Notes: generated from the letters alone by a model not told the origin. DNA of 51,484 nt from Clostridiales bacterium UBA1389 (GCA_002305335.1 DBQR01000037.1:39429-90912), one strand, 5' to 3'. Positions 1 to 7,528 are shown, counted from the stretch's first letter. Program-made: numbers and translations.

Positions 1-16
1 GGGGAAGGCTTTTTTA
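1..16 (+). repeat. Right end of a dispersed palindromic repeat (cut by window edge)
   Basis: The first bases (GGGGAAGGCTTTTTTA) match the right end of the repeat copies at 7318-7375 and 41344-41400, where GGGGAAGG closes a hairpin followed by a T run. The left arm lies outside the window. It is probably the terminator of whatever lies to the left, read on the plus strand. Confidence 0.5.
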
Positions 17-49
17 TATCCGCACCTATTGCTTTACTTTTATTTTACC

Positions 50-532
50 TTAATTATGATATCTTCCGTTATTCAGTATGGAAAGTCCCCGGTACAGCTG
101 CTCGAATAAAATCACCCGCATAAGACGGTGGGGAAAGGTCATGTCGGAAAAGGAAAGCTTAATATCCGCCCTTGCCTTAACCTCCTCCGAAAGACCGTAG
201 GTGGAGCCGATGATAAACACCGTATGCCTGCCTGCCGTGAAGGATTTGTCAATCAGTTCGGCAAATTTCCTTGACGAACACTTCCTACCCTCAATGCACA
301 AAGCGATGACAAGGGGGTTTTTGGGGAGCGCATTCAATATTGCTTTTCCCTCTTTGTTTATGGCAACCTGAATTTCCCCGGTGTTTTTGGGATTGTCGGG
401 GAGCCTTTCTTCTTTAATTTCAATAACCGAAAGGCTTGCAAAGGGGGAAATCCGCTTGGCGTATTCGTTTATCGCATCGGTAAAATAATTTTCCTTTATG
501 TTCCCCACGGCTATTACAGTTATATTCTTCAT
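50..532 (-). CDS. rlmH: 23S rRNA (pseudouridine-1915-N3)-methyltransferase RlmH
   Basis: A 160-aa SPOUT-class methyltransferase that methylates pseudouridine 1915 in helix 69 of 23S rRNA, using S-adenosylmethionine. It has full family length. The start MKNITVIAVGN is typical, and the trefoil-knot SAM site is visible near residues 107-115 (IIGSTYGLSEEV, usually GGxxG, here with Ser-Thr-Tyr between the glycines). The conserved FPHRLMRVILFEQLYR block follows, and the protein ends in the usual Tyr-His near the C-terminus. The start has an AGAAAGG ribosome binding site. It is divergent from the coat genes. In many Firmicutes rlmH lies near the replication origin, but nothing else here shows an origin. 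Confidence 0.95.
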   Translation of the reverse strand: MKNITVIAVGNIKENYFTDAINEYAKRISPFASLSVIEIKEERLPDNPKNTGEIQVAINKEGKAILNALPKNPLVIALCIEGRKCSSRKFAELIDKSFTAGRHTVFIIGSTYGLSEEVKARADIKLSFSDMTFPHRLMRVILFEQLYRGLSILNNGRYHN

Positions 533-623
533 TTTTTTTGCCTTTCTTTTTATTTCTGAATAAATTCTGGTTTAGGGGAAAAGCTAACCTTGAAACAACC
601 TATTGCGAAAGGATGAAAAAAAT

Positions 624-797
624 ATGACTCCCAAAGAGTTGCTTTATATTGAAGACGCCCTTAACCATGAGCAGTTTATTAAAAGCCAGATTAACGACTG
701 CGCCTCCCGCATTAACGACGGGGAGCTTAAAAACTTCGTGTCATCCCTGTCCAAAACCCACAACGATATTTACAAAAATATTTACCAGACACTTTAG
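624..797 (+). CDS. Small CotF-type spore coat protein (57 aa)
   Basis: A short helical protein of the CotF-like spore coat family, expected in the coat of mature spores; role inferred from family and from its neighbour. The helical pattern (EDALNHEQFIKSQINDCAS... KTHNDIYKNIYQTL) matches half of the ferritin-like bundle seen in this family. I start it at ATG 624 because GAAAGGA at 607-613 lies about 10 bases upstream; a TTG at 603 would lie over that site. The next coat gene starts 10 bases downstream, so the two are surely one operon. No sigma-A promoter is evident upstream, as expected for a sporulation gene. Confidence 0.75.
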   Translation: MTPKELLYIEDALNHEQFIKSQINDCASRINDGELKNFVSSLSKTHNDIYKNIYQTL

Positions 798-806
798 GAG
801 AATACC

Positions 807-1052
807 ATGAACGATAAAGAAATACTCGAAAGCCTGCTTTTTGCCGAAAAAACCGCCTGTGATTTGTACTTCCACGGAGTAATGGAATCCGCCGACCCCA
901 AGGTGAGAACCACCTTTCAGTCCGCCCTTGACCAGTCGCTGAAAGTCCAGAACCAGATATACGACAAGATGTCCCAGAAGGGCTTTTATCAGGTCCAGAA
1001 CGTGGAACAGCAGAAGATTGACACCACGCGCAGCAAATTTTCCGCGTCATAA
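807..1052 (+). CDS. CotF-type spore coat protein (81 aa)
   Basis: Second coat-like protein of the pair. It shows the typical clostridial pattern: MNDKEILESLLFAEK at the N-terminus, a two-helix bundle with FQSALDQSLKVQNQIYDKM, the KGFYQV motif and a Gln/Lys tail ending near KFSAS. It is expected to be a structural component of the spore coat. An AGGAG site lies just before the start and the gene follows its partner by 9 bases. A strong terminator (1065-1085) closes the operon. No catalytic residues are expected. Confidence 0.82.
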   Translation: MNDKEILESLLFAEKTACDLYFHGVMESADPKVRTTFQSALDQSLKVQNQIYDKMSQKGFYQVQNVEQQKIDTTRSKFSAS

Positions 1053-1064
1053 CCATACTTTTTT

Positions 1065-1085
1065 GCGGGGGAAACCCCGCTTTTT
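1065..1085 (+). terminator. Rho-independent terminator of the coat gene pair
   Basis: A 6-bp GC stem GCGGGG/CCCCGC with a GAAA tetraloop is followed by TTTTTATT. Confidence 0.9.
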
Positions 1086-1121
1086 ATTATAACCTCCTTT
1101 TTATAATAAGTCAAACTGTTG

Positions 1122-1149
1122 TTGACATATTGACAGAACCTGTTATAAT
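1122..1149 (+). promoter_or_regulatory. Sigma-A-type promoter of the lipoprotein gene
   Basis: TTGACA at 1122-1127 and TATAAT at 1144-1149 are both consensus, 16 bases apart. The lipoprotein start codon is 43 bases after the -10. Confidence 0.85.
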
Positions 1150-1165
1150 ATCTCTATAACAGGTT
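1137..1165 (+). promoter_or_regulatory. Perfect 11-bp inverted repeat over the -10 (candidate operator)
   Basis: AACCTGTTATA (1137-1147) and TATAACAGGTT (1155-1165) are exact reverse complements with a 7-base spacer. The left arm contains most of the -10 box and the right arm covers the expected transcription start. The position suits a repressor operator. The T run after the right arm also allows a weak hairpin terminator. Confidence 0.5.
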
Positions 1166-1191
1166 TTTGTTATTGGAAAGACGGTGGATTT

Positions 1192-1554
1192 ATGAAAAAA
1201 ATAATGCTTTCGGCTGCTTGTACCCTGCTTATATTTTTCTTTCTGTTTTCCTGCTCAAAGGACAACACCCTCCCCGAAGGGGCAAGAACCATCGACGGAA
1301 GCTTTGCCACCGACGAACCTATTTTTATCGGCTATATCTTCATGCCCGACGGATATGGCTTTCAGTTTATCGGCGAGAATGTTTATCAGATTAAATACTA
1401 CATTTTAGGAAACGAAATAACCATCGAAAATTTTTCGGTTGATAAGGGGAATACCTCCACCTTCAGTTTTACCCAGGGGGAGGACTATATAACCATAGGC
1501 GAAATGAGGTATGACGAGTTTACCCCGACGGACGTTTCCCTGCCGGACAAATAA
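1192..1554 (+). CDS. Small exported lipoprotein, function unknown
   Basis: A 120-aa protein with a lipoprotein signal: MKK, a hydrophobic stretch and lipobox L18-F-S-C21, so the mature part is about 100 residues anchored at the outer face of the membrane. The rest is a small beta-rich domain (GYIFMPDGYGFQFIGENVYQIKYYILGNEITIENF...) that I do not recognise. The start ATG has GGTGGA about 6 bases upstream. It is a single-gene unit with its own consensus promoter and a palindrome over the -10, so it is probably regulated. Another frame overlaps it from 1167 but lacks a plausible start. Confidence 0.75.
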   Translation: MKKIMLSAACTLLIFFFLFSCSKDNTLPEGARTIDGSFATDEPIFIGYIFMPDGYGFQFIGENVYQIKYYILGNEITIENFSVDKGNTSTFSFTQGEDYITIGEMRYDEFTPTDVSLPDK

Positions 1555-1568
1555 ATTCATTGTAACCC

Positions 1569-1597
1569 TTGACAACCGGCGAGGAATATGCTATATA
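1569..1597 (+). promoter_or_regulatory. Promoter of the T-box transcript
   Basis: TTGACA at 1569-1574 and TATATA at 1592-1597 with 17-base spacing. Transcription should start near 1604. Confidence 0.8.
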
Positions 1598-1603
1598 TAA
1601 AAT

Positions 1604-1857
1604 AAGTTAATATGCGTATAATACATTGATGGGGACAGGAGCTTTATGGTAATTTTTTTCAGAGAGCCGCCGGCTGGTGAAAGGCGGTAAAAATCCGTCA
1701 GGCTTATCACCCCGGAGTAGTTTCGCCGAAGTTGATTTAATTTTAAGCGAAAACGGTGATTTCCGCCGTACAAGGGAAACACGTTGTTTGACGTAGCAGA
1801 GGTGGTATAGCAAGGTTAATTTTAGCTTTGTCCTGTGCGGGACAAAGCTTTTTTTAT
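1604..1857 (+). promoter_or_regulatory. T-box riboswitch leader (specifier read as ATC, Ile)
   Basis: The stem I landmarks are present in order: a GATGGGGACAGGAG base, the AGAGAG bulge at 1661-1666, the GCTGGTGAAAG distal hairpin, then ATCACCCCGGAGTAG (1706 on), and at 1795-1811 the T-box core AGCAGAGGTGGTATAGC. A terminator at 1824-1856 precedes the start codon. In the usual register the specifier is the triplet just before ACC, here ATC (1706-1708) for isoleucine; TAT (Tyr) one base earlier is the alternative. The UGGU of the T-box fits a tRNA with discriminator A, as tRNA-Ile has. Uncharged tRNA would allow read-through into the synthetase gene. Confidence 0.88.
1824..1856 (+). terminator. 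T-box regulatory terminator
   Basis: A 10-bp stem AGCTTTGTCC (1824-1833) pairs with GGACAAAGCT (1840-1849), followed by a T run. It competes with the antiterminator made by the T-box. Confidence 0.88.
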
Positions 1858-1880
1858 TATTTCGAAACGAGGTGTATTAA

Positions 1881-4154
1881 ATGGAACAGACAAAACTTAT
1901 CGCCGAACGGCTGAGATGGGCAAGGAATATTTCAGACATTTCGGTGGAGGAAATGGCGAAGGCTACCGACATAACCCCCGAAGCCTACCGGGTTTTAGAG
2001 GAGGGGAACAGCGATTTTTCCTTCACCTTCCTTTACAAGTGCGCCAAAAAATTAGGGATGGATATTTCCGAACTGGTCAGCGGTATCAACCCCACCCTTT
2101 CCCTGTATAACATCACCCGCAAAGGGGAGGGGATGGCCATCCGCCGTAAAGCGGCCTTTGACTACCGGCATATCGCCCCCTATCTTAAAAACCGTCTTTC
2201 GGAACCCTTTATAGTAAACGCGAAGTACGACCCCTTCCTTGAATCCACCCCCATTACCCTTTCCACCCACAAGGGGCAGGAACTGGACTATGTCATTAGC
2301 GGCACCCTTAAGATACAGCTGGGCGACCATATCGAAATACTTAACGAGGGCGACAGCGTTTATTACGATTCCTCCCTCCGTCACGGGATGGTGGCCATGG
2401 GGGGGCAGGACTGCACCTTCCTTGCCATTGTCTTTAAGGATATGGAGGGGGTGGCAGCTCCCGTTGTGCCGGAATTTAAAAGGCAACCCGAAAGGACAAA
2501 GGAATTAAAGCGGAATTACGACAATCTCATATACAAGAAATTCGTCACCGAAACGGTGGACGAAAAGGGCTGTCTTACCGACATTAAATTCAATATACCC
2601 GATAATTTCAACTTTGCCTATGACGTGGTTGACGAGCTTGCCAAAAAAGTCCCCGACAAGCGGGCAATACTGTGGATTTCCGAAAAGAAGCAGGAAAAGG
2701 ATTTTTCCTTTAAGGATATTTCCCTCCTTTCCAGCCGGGCTGCCAATATGTTTATGGCAATGGGGATTAAAAAAGGCGATAAGGTTATGCTGGTGCTAAA
2801 ACGGCATTACCAGTTCTGGATAGCCATTGTCGCCCTCCATAAAATCGGGGCGGTGGCGGTTCCCGCCACAAGTCTGCTTATGCAGAAGGATTACGAATAC
2901 CGTTTTAACGCGGCGGAAATAAAGGCAATAGTCTGTACCGCCGAGGATGATTGTCCCGATCACGTGGATGCCGCTCTTCCCGAATCCCCTTCAGTTAAGG
3001 TGAAATTCATTGTAAACGGGGAAAGGGAGGGCTGGATTCCCTTTAACAATACCTTAATGGATTATCCCGACACCCTTGAACGCATACCCACCCATATCGA
3101 CGACCCCCAGGTTATGTATTTTACCTCCGGCACCACCGGCTACCCCAAGATTGCGGTTCATAACTGCACCTATCCCTTAGGGCATATCGTCACCGCCAGA
3201 TGGTGGCAGTACATCAATCCCGACGGGGTACATCTCACCGTTTCCGATACCGGCTGGGGGAAGGCCCTGTGGGGAAAGATATACGGTCAGTGGCTTTGCG
3301 AGGCCTGCATTTTCGTTTACGACTTCAATAAATTTTCCGCAGAGGATATGCTCCCCCTCTTTTCCCGCTACAATATAACCACCTTCTGCGCTCCCCCCAC
3401 CATCTACCGCTTTTTCGTGAAGGAGGATTTGACAAAATACGACTTTTCCTCCCTTGAATACGCCACCACCGCCGGCGAGGCGTTAAATCCGGAGGTTTTC
3501 AACGCCTTCAAACAGGCGACGGGGATTGACCTTAAGGAGGGCTTCGGCCAGACCGAAACCACCATGACCCTGGGCAACCTGTTCGGGGCGAAGACAAAAG
3601 TCGGTTCATTAGGGAAACCCAATCCCGAATATGCGGTGGATCTGATGAAGGAAGACGGCAGTTTTGCCGCCGTCGGCGAAGTGGGGGAAATTGTTATCTC
3701 CACCAAGGAAATTCCGACGGGGCTGTTCGAGGGCTATTATAAGGAAGAGGACAAGACAACGGAAGTCTGGCACGACGGCTGGTACCACACCGGCGACACC
3801 GCCTGGCGGGACGAGGAGGGCTACTACTGGTATGTAAGCCGGCTCGACGACGTGATTAAATCCTCCGGTTATCGTATAGGGCCCTTTGAAATAGAATCGG
3901 TAATAATGGAGCTTCCCTATGTGCTGGAATGTGCGGTTACCGGCGTTCCCGACGAAACCAGAGGACAGGTGGTAAAGGCAACGGTTGTGCTTACCAAGGA
4001 CAAAAAACCCTCAAATGAGCTTAAAGAGGAAATCAAGGAGTATGTAAAAACCCATACCGCCCCTTACAAATATCCGAGGATTGTGGAGTTTACCGAATCC
4101 CTGCCGAAAACCATCAGCGGCAAAATCAAACGGACAGAGTTGAGAAATAAATAA
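1881..4154 (+). CDS. XRE-cupin-acyl-CoA synthetase fusion (T-box controlled)
   Basis: A 757-aa cytoplasmic protein in three parts. Residues about 8-62 are an XRE-type helix-turn-helix (AERLRWARNISDISVEEMAKATDITPEAYRVLEEG is its first half). Residues about 120-185 are a cupin_2 barrel (STHKGQELDYVISGTLKIQL...). Residues about 240-755 are an AMP-forming acyl-CoA synthetase: ATP loop SGTTGYPK near 414, GFGQTETT near 553, GWYHTGDT near 632, the hinge DDVIKSSGYRIGPFE near 654, and the adenylation Lys in SGKIKR near 746. The sequence style is of medium-chain/branched acyl-CoA ligases rather than acetyl-CoA synthetase. It converts a carboxylic acid, ATP and CoA to acyl-CoA. The T-box suggests a link to isoleucine; 2-methylbutyrate is an inferred substrate. 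AACGAGGTG precedes the start. Confidence 0.9.
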   Translation: MEQTKLIAERLRWARNISDISVEEMAKATDITPEAYRVLEEGNSDFSFTFLYKCAKKLGMDISELVSGINPTLSLYNITRKGEGMAIRRKAAFDYRHIAPYLKNRLSEPFIVNAKYDPFLESTPITLSTHKGQELDYVISGTLKIQLGDHIEILNEGDSVYYDSSLRHGMVAMGGQDCTFLAIVFKDMEGVAAPVVPEFKRQPERTKELKRNYDNLIYKKFVTETVDEKGCLTDIKFNIPDNFNFAYDVVDELAKKVPDKRAILWISEKKQEKDFSFKDISLLSSRAANMFMAMGIKKGDKVMLVLKRHYQFWIAIVALHKIGAVAVPATSLLMQKDYEYRFNAAEIKAIVCTAEDDCPDHVDAALPESPSVKVKFIVNGEREGWIPFNNTLMDYPDTLERIPTHIDDPQVMYFTSGTTGYPKIAVHNCTYPLGHIVTARWWQYINPDGVHLTVSDTGWGKALWGKIYGQWLCEACIFVYDFNKFSAEDMLPLFSRYNITTFCAPPTIYRFFVKEDLTKYDFSSLEYATTAGEALNPEVFNAFKQATGIDLKEGFGQTETTMTLGNLFGAKTKVGSLGKPNPEYAVDLMKEDGSFAAVGEVGEIVISTKEIPTGLFEGYYKEEDKTTEVWHDGWYHTGDTAWRDEEGYYWYVSRLDDVIKSSGYRIGPFEIESVIMELPYVLECAVTGVPDETRGQVVKATVVLTKDKKPSNELKEEIKEYVKTHTAPYKYPRIVEFTESLPKTISGKIKRTELRNK

Positions 4155-4158
4155 GTTC

Positions 4159-4194
4159 AAAAGCCTTCCTCTAAAAAGGGGAAGGCTTTTTTTC
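4159..4194 (+). terminator. Terminator of the acyl-CoA synthetase gene
   Basis: An 11-bp stem AAAAGCCTTCC (4159-4169) pairs with GGAAGGCTTTT (4180-4190) and runs into Ts. The right half equals the right end of the dispersed repeat (7359-7375), so the terminator looks repeat-derived. Confidence 0.9.
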
Positions 4195-4200
4195 GCCGAA

Positions 4201-4268
4201 GACGGGGAACAATCCCTCCGGTTCGGTTTCACCTCGCCGCCTCCCTTTGCACAAGGGAGGCTGATTTT
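4201..4268 (-). repeat. Dispersed repeat, left module, inverted copy
   Basis: Read on the minus strand this gives AATCAGCCTCCCTTGTGCAA, then GGGAGGCGGCGAGG and AGGGATTGTTCCCCG. It matches the left module of the copies at 7204 and 41232. The rest of the gap to 4475 holds only a GGCGGTT/AACCGCC palindrome at about 4320-4336. Confidence 0.7.
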
Positions 4269-4319
4269 GGATTTACCCAAAACAGCTGAATTATGCTACA
4301 TCTAATTTTTGTGTGTCTG

Positions 4320-4341
4320 GCGGTTGATAACCGCCCCTACG
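4320..4341 (+). repeat. Short palindromic element GGCGGTTGATAACCGCC plus CCTACGGG
   Basis: GGCGGTT and AACCGCC form a 7-bp stem, followed by CCTACGGG. A related, decayed form (GCCGGTGATATCTGCCCCTACGG) occurs at about 41414-41436, next to another copy of the main repeat. Confidence 0.45.
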
Positions 4342-4474
4342 GGTGTCCCATTAACCGACGTCTGATATAAATTGTTACAGATAAATTTTACCTGTGACAT
4401 AACTGAAACGCATACAAATTAAAATAAATTTAAGCAATTTTATTTAGAAAAATATCGCATTCGGCGAATGTTTA

Positions 4475-4483
4475 TGCTATAAT
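4475..4483 (+). promoter_or_regulatory. Extended -10 promoter
   Basis: TGCTATAAT at 4475-4483 is an extended -10 element; there is no good -35. It places the transcript start near 4490, so the membrane protein must start at ATG 4529 and not at the upstream ATG 4484. Confidence 0.65.
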
Positions 4484-4528
4484 ATGACCATATTAATAAG
4501 AGTAAAATTTTTCCGGAAGGGAAAAATT

Positions 4529-5236
4529 ATGGAAAGCCATATTGATACAAACAACAAAACATCAATATATTACGGCATAGCCTCGGTTTTGCTGTTGATT
4601 GTCGCGTCTTTGGCTAACATTACCCGGCTTTTTTCGCCCTTGTTCGACAAAGTTTCCAAGGGCAACTATACCCCCCTTTTTACTTACGTTTCGGTTTTAA
4701 TCATCTGGATTTTATGCCTTTGGGGGATAGCAAGATTTTATAAAAAAAGATTTGATATAAACCTTTTACGGAACAGTATTAAAAAAGAAAGACTGCCTAC
4801 AATCAACGTTATTTCCCTTTGGGTTCTGACCTACGGCGGGATAATACTTATCTGTTATTTTTCGGGCTGGCAGTTCAAGCTGATTTACGACTTAGGGGAA
4901 AGAATAGCCGTCTATGAACTCTACGCCACCGCCGCTTTGCTGGTGTTAAGGGCAGCCGAAAGCGTTATTATCACCGCAATAATCAAGGGAGCCGAGGAGT
5001 TCTCAAGAGGTTTTGTCAAAATAAAGCTGCCCATACCCTGCGGGGGGATATTCCTCTTTTTGACCTACGGGGTTTTGGTTTACTTTTTACCGGGTGGGTT
5101 GCTGGGCATTCCCGGCATAGGCGAACCGGGGCTTTTATTCTGGCTTTACTGTATTTTATACGGAATTATATATAAACTGTCGGGGGAATCCTTTCCCCTG
5201 ACAGCCCTGCTTATATGGTTGATTTCGGTTTTATAG
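4529..5236 (+). CDS. Polytopic membrane protein of unknown function, LTA-synthase partner
   Basis: A 235-aa protein with about six hydrophobic segments (for example residues 15-33, 48-66, 94-115, 128-150, 175-195, 205-232) and short basic loops such as RFYKKRFD and KKERL. I do not recognise the family. The start is at ATG 4529, with GGAAGGG 8 bases upstream; an earlier ATG at 4484 lies at the promoter. The phosphoglycerol-transferase-like gene begins 15 bases after its stop, so the two are co-transcribed and it probably serves the same envelope-polymer pathway, for instance as a lipid or precursor handler. That role is inference only. Confidence 0.7.
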   Translation: MESHIDTNNKTSIYYGIASVLLLIVASLANITRLFSPLFDKVSKGNYTPLFTYVSVLIIWILCLWGIARFYKKRFDINLLRNSIKKERLPTINVISLWVLTYGGIILICYFSGWQFKLIYDLGERIAVYELYATAALLVLRAAESVIITAIIKGAEEFSRGFVKIKLPIPCGGIFLFLTYGVLVYFLPGGLLGIPGIGEPGLLFWLYCILYGIIYKLSGESFPLTALLIWLISVL

Positions 5237-5251
5237 CGGAAGGCGGTTTAT

Positions 5252-7192
5252 GTGAAGGAAGCAGTCAAAAGAAACCTTTTAATTATATATTTTATTTTTA
5301 CCTACGTAATTATAGAACTGGCGGCGGTTTTTGTCACCTCCGGTGAACTTTATATCAGGCACCCCTGGGTATTTTTAGGCTTTCTTGCCTTGTTTTCGGC
5401 GGTGCTCTACCTTATACGCAGTCAGAAGGCAAGGTATATAGTGGGGATTGCCATGATTATATTCCTCTGCCTTGCCGACGGGGGCTTTGTTTTGCTGTTC
5501 ATGATGACCGAAACCATGTTCGAGTTCCCCATGGTAAACCTGCAGGGAGAGGCGGCGTCCATACTTGATTCCCTTAACATCGACTTTGTTTTCACCCTGA
5601 CGTCCGGCACCTGCCTGGCTTTCTTCGTGGTGGCGGGGTGGAGGGCATACCCTATTCTTCCGGCAATTCCGAAAAAAAAGCGTTATCCCCTTTTTGCCAC
5701 GCTGCTTATTACGGGTATCCTTCTATTAAACCTGCTTTCCTTTGAGGCCGTCCGTCCCTACAAGGAAGTGCGGGATGATATGCTTTACGGAAACAGCGTT
5801 TATTCCTATTCGGAACTGGGGGTTTCGGGGAATCTTATTTACGAGCTTGCCGACGGTCTGTTTTCCAAAAGCAGCTTCGGAAATTATACCTCCGGCGAAC
5901 TGGAAGAGTTCATTTACGACAAAGACAATATCTATTATTCCGCCTTTCCGGAAAATGCCGATAAGGGATACAATGTGGTAAGTATACTCTGCGAATCCCT
6001 TGAATGGTTTTCCTTTATTCAGGACAAAGGCAAATACCCCAACGGCCATAATCTTGAAAATCCGGAAGCTTTAAAGGAGCTATTTCCCAATCTTACCCGA
6101 TTTTACGATGAAAGCGTGATTATGGAAAATTTCCACGCCCGGGAAAAGACGGATATTTCGGAAAATTACAGTCTTATCGGCTCCTATCCCGTCAAGGCTT
6201 TTATAAACTATTACTTCCCCGACAATGTTATCGCCACTTCCCTGCTAAACAACCTCAAGACCCTGGACGGAAATATATTATGCCAGTATTTCCACAACGG
6301 GTTTGCCAATTTCTACAACCGTAAGAAATATTTTACGAACCTCGGTTTTGACCGGGTTGTATTCTCCGAGGATATGGAAAAAAGGGAGGGCTTTGTCAAC
6401 TGGCTCAGGAAGAACGAACGCAACCTTGATTATGAGATGATAAACGTCTGCAAGGAGGAAATGTTCCCAACCGACAGACGGTTCTATACCTATATAACCA
6501 CCATATCCATGCACGGGGTTTACGCCTACCGGCAGAATCTTGCGGATTTGGGTTATTATGACGCCCTCGCCGAAGCGGGTATCACCCTTACGGCACGGGA
6601 CAACACCATGCAGGACACCTTTGTCCATTATTTGGCGGCGGTTATGGAATTTGACCGGGCGCTGGGGGAAATCTATGATTATCTTGAGGAAACAAACCTC
6701 CTTGACAAGACCATAATCGCCATATTCAGCGACCACAACACCTTTTATCAGGGGCTTTCAAAGTATGTGAAGGACACTTCCGATACCTCCGTGTTTGAGA
6801 TTCCCTTTATGGTCAGATGCCCGGATATGCCCCATGAGATTATAACCAAATTCACCTGCACCGGGGATATTGTCCCCACCCTGTGCGATCTGCTGGGGAT
6901 GAACGTTTACGGCAATCTGTATTTCGGGAATTCGGCATTTTCGGAAGCGGAAAGCATATTGTATTCAAGGGCATATAACGTGTTTATTACCGACAAGATA
7001 TACTTTAATAACCTGAACCGGATTATCTGGGCGGATAAAAGCTGCGACGAAACATATATGGAGGGTCTGATAGACAGAGCCTATGCCCTGACAGATAAAA
7101 TGACAGCTTGTAACCGGATTTTTTACAGTAATTATTTTGCCAAAGAGGGCAAGTCGGAAATGTATGCCGAAAAGCTGAGAGAGATAAATTAA
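5252..7192 (+). CDS. LTA synthase family phosphoglycerol transferase
   Basis: A 646-aa membrane enzyme of the alkaline phosphatase/sulfatase superfamily, LtaS type. About five N-terminal transmembrane helices (residues 8-170) are followed by an extracellular catalytic domain. The metal-site motifs are visible: NVVSILCESLEW near 241-252 with the metal-binding Glu, a catalytic-Thr region AREKTDISENYSLIGSYP near 297, and AIFSDHN near 490-496 with the Asp-His pair. Such enzymes move glycerol-phosphate from phosphatidylglycerol to a growing polymer or glycolipid at the outer face. The start is GTG 5252 with GGAAGG about 8 bases upstream; the ATG at 5250 is immediately followed by a stop. No gene for the glycolipid anchor is nearby. 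Confidence 0.88.
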   Translation: MKEAVKRNLLIIYFIFTYVIIELAAVFVTSGELYIRHPWVFLGFLALFSAVLYLIRSQKARYIVGIAMIIFLCLADGGFVLLFMMTETMFEFPMVNLQGEAASILDSLNIDFVFTLTSGTCLAFFVVAGWRAYPILPAIPKKKRYPLFATLLITGILLLNLLSFEAVRPYKEVRDDMLYGNSVYSYSELGVSGNLIYELADGLFSKSSFGNYTSGELEEFIYDKDNIYYSAFPENADKGYNVVSILCESLEWFSFIQDKGKYPNGHNLENPEALKELFPNLTRFYDESVIMENFHAREKTDISENYSLIGSYPVKAFINYYFPDNVIATSLLNNLKTLDGNILCQYFHNGFANFYNRKKYFTNLGFDRVVFSEDMEKREGFVNWLRKNERNLDYEMINVCKEEMFPTDRRFYTYITTISMHGVYAYRQNLADLGYYDALAEAGITLTARDNTMQDTFVHYLAAVMEFDRALGEIYDYLEETNLLDKTIIAIFSDHNTFYQGLSKYVKDTSDTSVFEIPFMVRCPDMPHEIITKFTCTGDIVPTLCDLLGMNVYGNLYFGNSAFSEAESILYSRAYNVFITDKIYFNNLNRIIWADKSCDETYMEGLIDRAYALTDKMTACNRIFYSNYFAKEGKSEMYAEKLREIN

Positions 7193-7203
7193 ATAGGCTG
7201 CAA

Positions 7204-7375
7204 ATCAGCCTCCCTTGTGCAAAGGGATGTGTCACAGCGAAGCTCCGACGGAGGGATTGTCACCCGCCGACGTTATCAACTAATTTCATTTCTCTGCTCT
7301 CCCGTATGTGCAGGTACTGCCCCTCATCCGTCAGCCTGCGGCTGACACCTTCCCCTCAAGGGGAAGGCTTTTTTT
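7204..7375 (+). repeat. Dispersed palindromic repeat, full copy
   Basis: The left module (7204-7265) has GCCTCCCTTGTGCAAAGGGA and GGAGGGATTGT. The right module (7318-7375) has CCCCTCATCCGTCAGCC, the CAGCC-TGC-GGCTG hairpin, and CCTTCCCCTCAAGGGGAAGG running into seven Ts. It lies right after the LTA-synthase-like gene and its right module is a good terminator for it. The remaining gap to 7480 is AT-rich with nothing recognised. Confidence 0.8.
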
Positions 7376-7487
7376 ACATCCACCGCCCTGCTATTACATA
7401 AATATAATATTTAACCTATATGTGTAGGAATTTTTTTGTATAAGCAAATCTCATATAACTTATAACTATATTTATATATAAAACAAA

Positions 7488-7514
7488 AAAGCGGCATTGC
7501 TGCCGCTTTTTCAA
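7488..7514 (-). terminator. Terminator of the surface protein gene at 7529
   Basis: AAAAGCGGC / GCCGCTTTT palindrome with As on one side and Ts on the other; it can work in both directions and lies 15 bases past the stop codon at 7529. Confidence 0.88.
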
Positions 7515-7528
7515 ATCAACTTATTAAC

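Noticed and set aside
1835..2110. 91-aa frame overlapping the T-box terminator and the start of the fusion gene
   Set aside because: It begins inside the terminator hairpin and overlaps, in another frame, a well-supported coding start.
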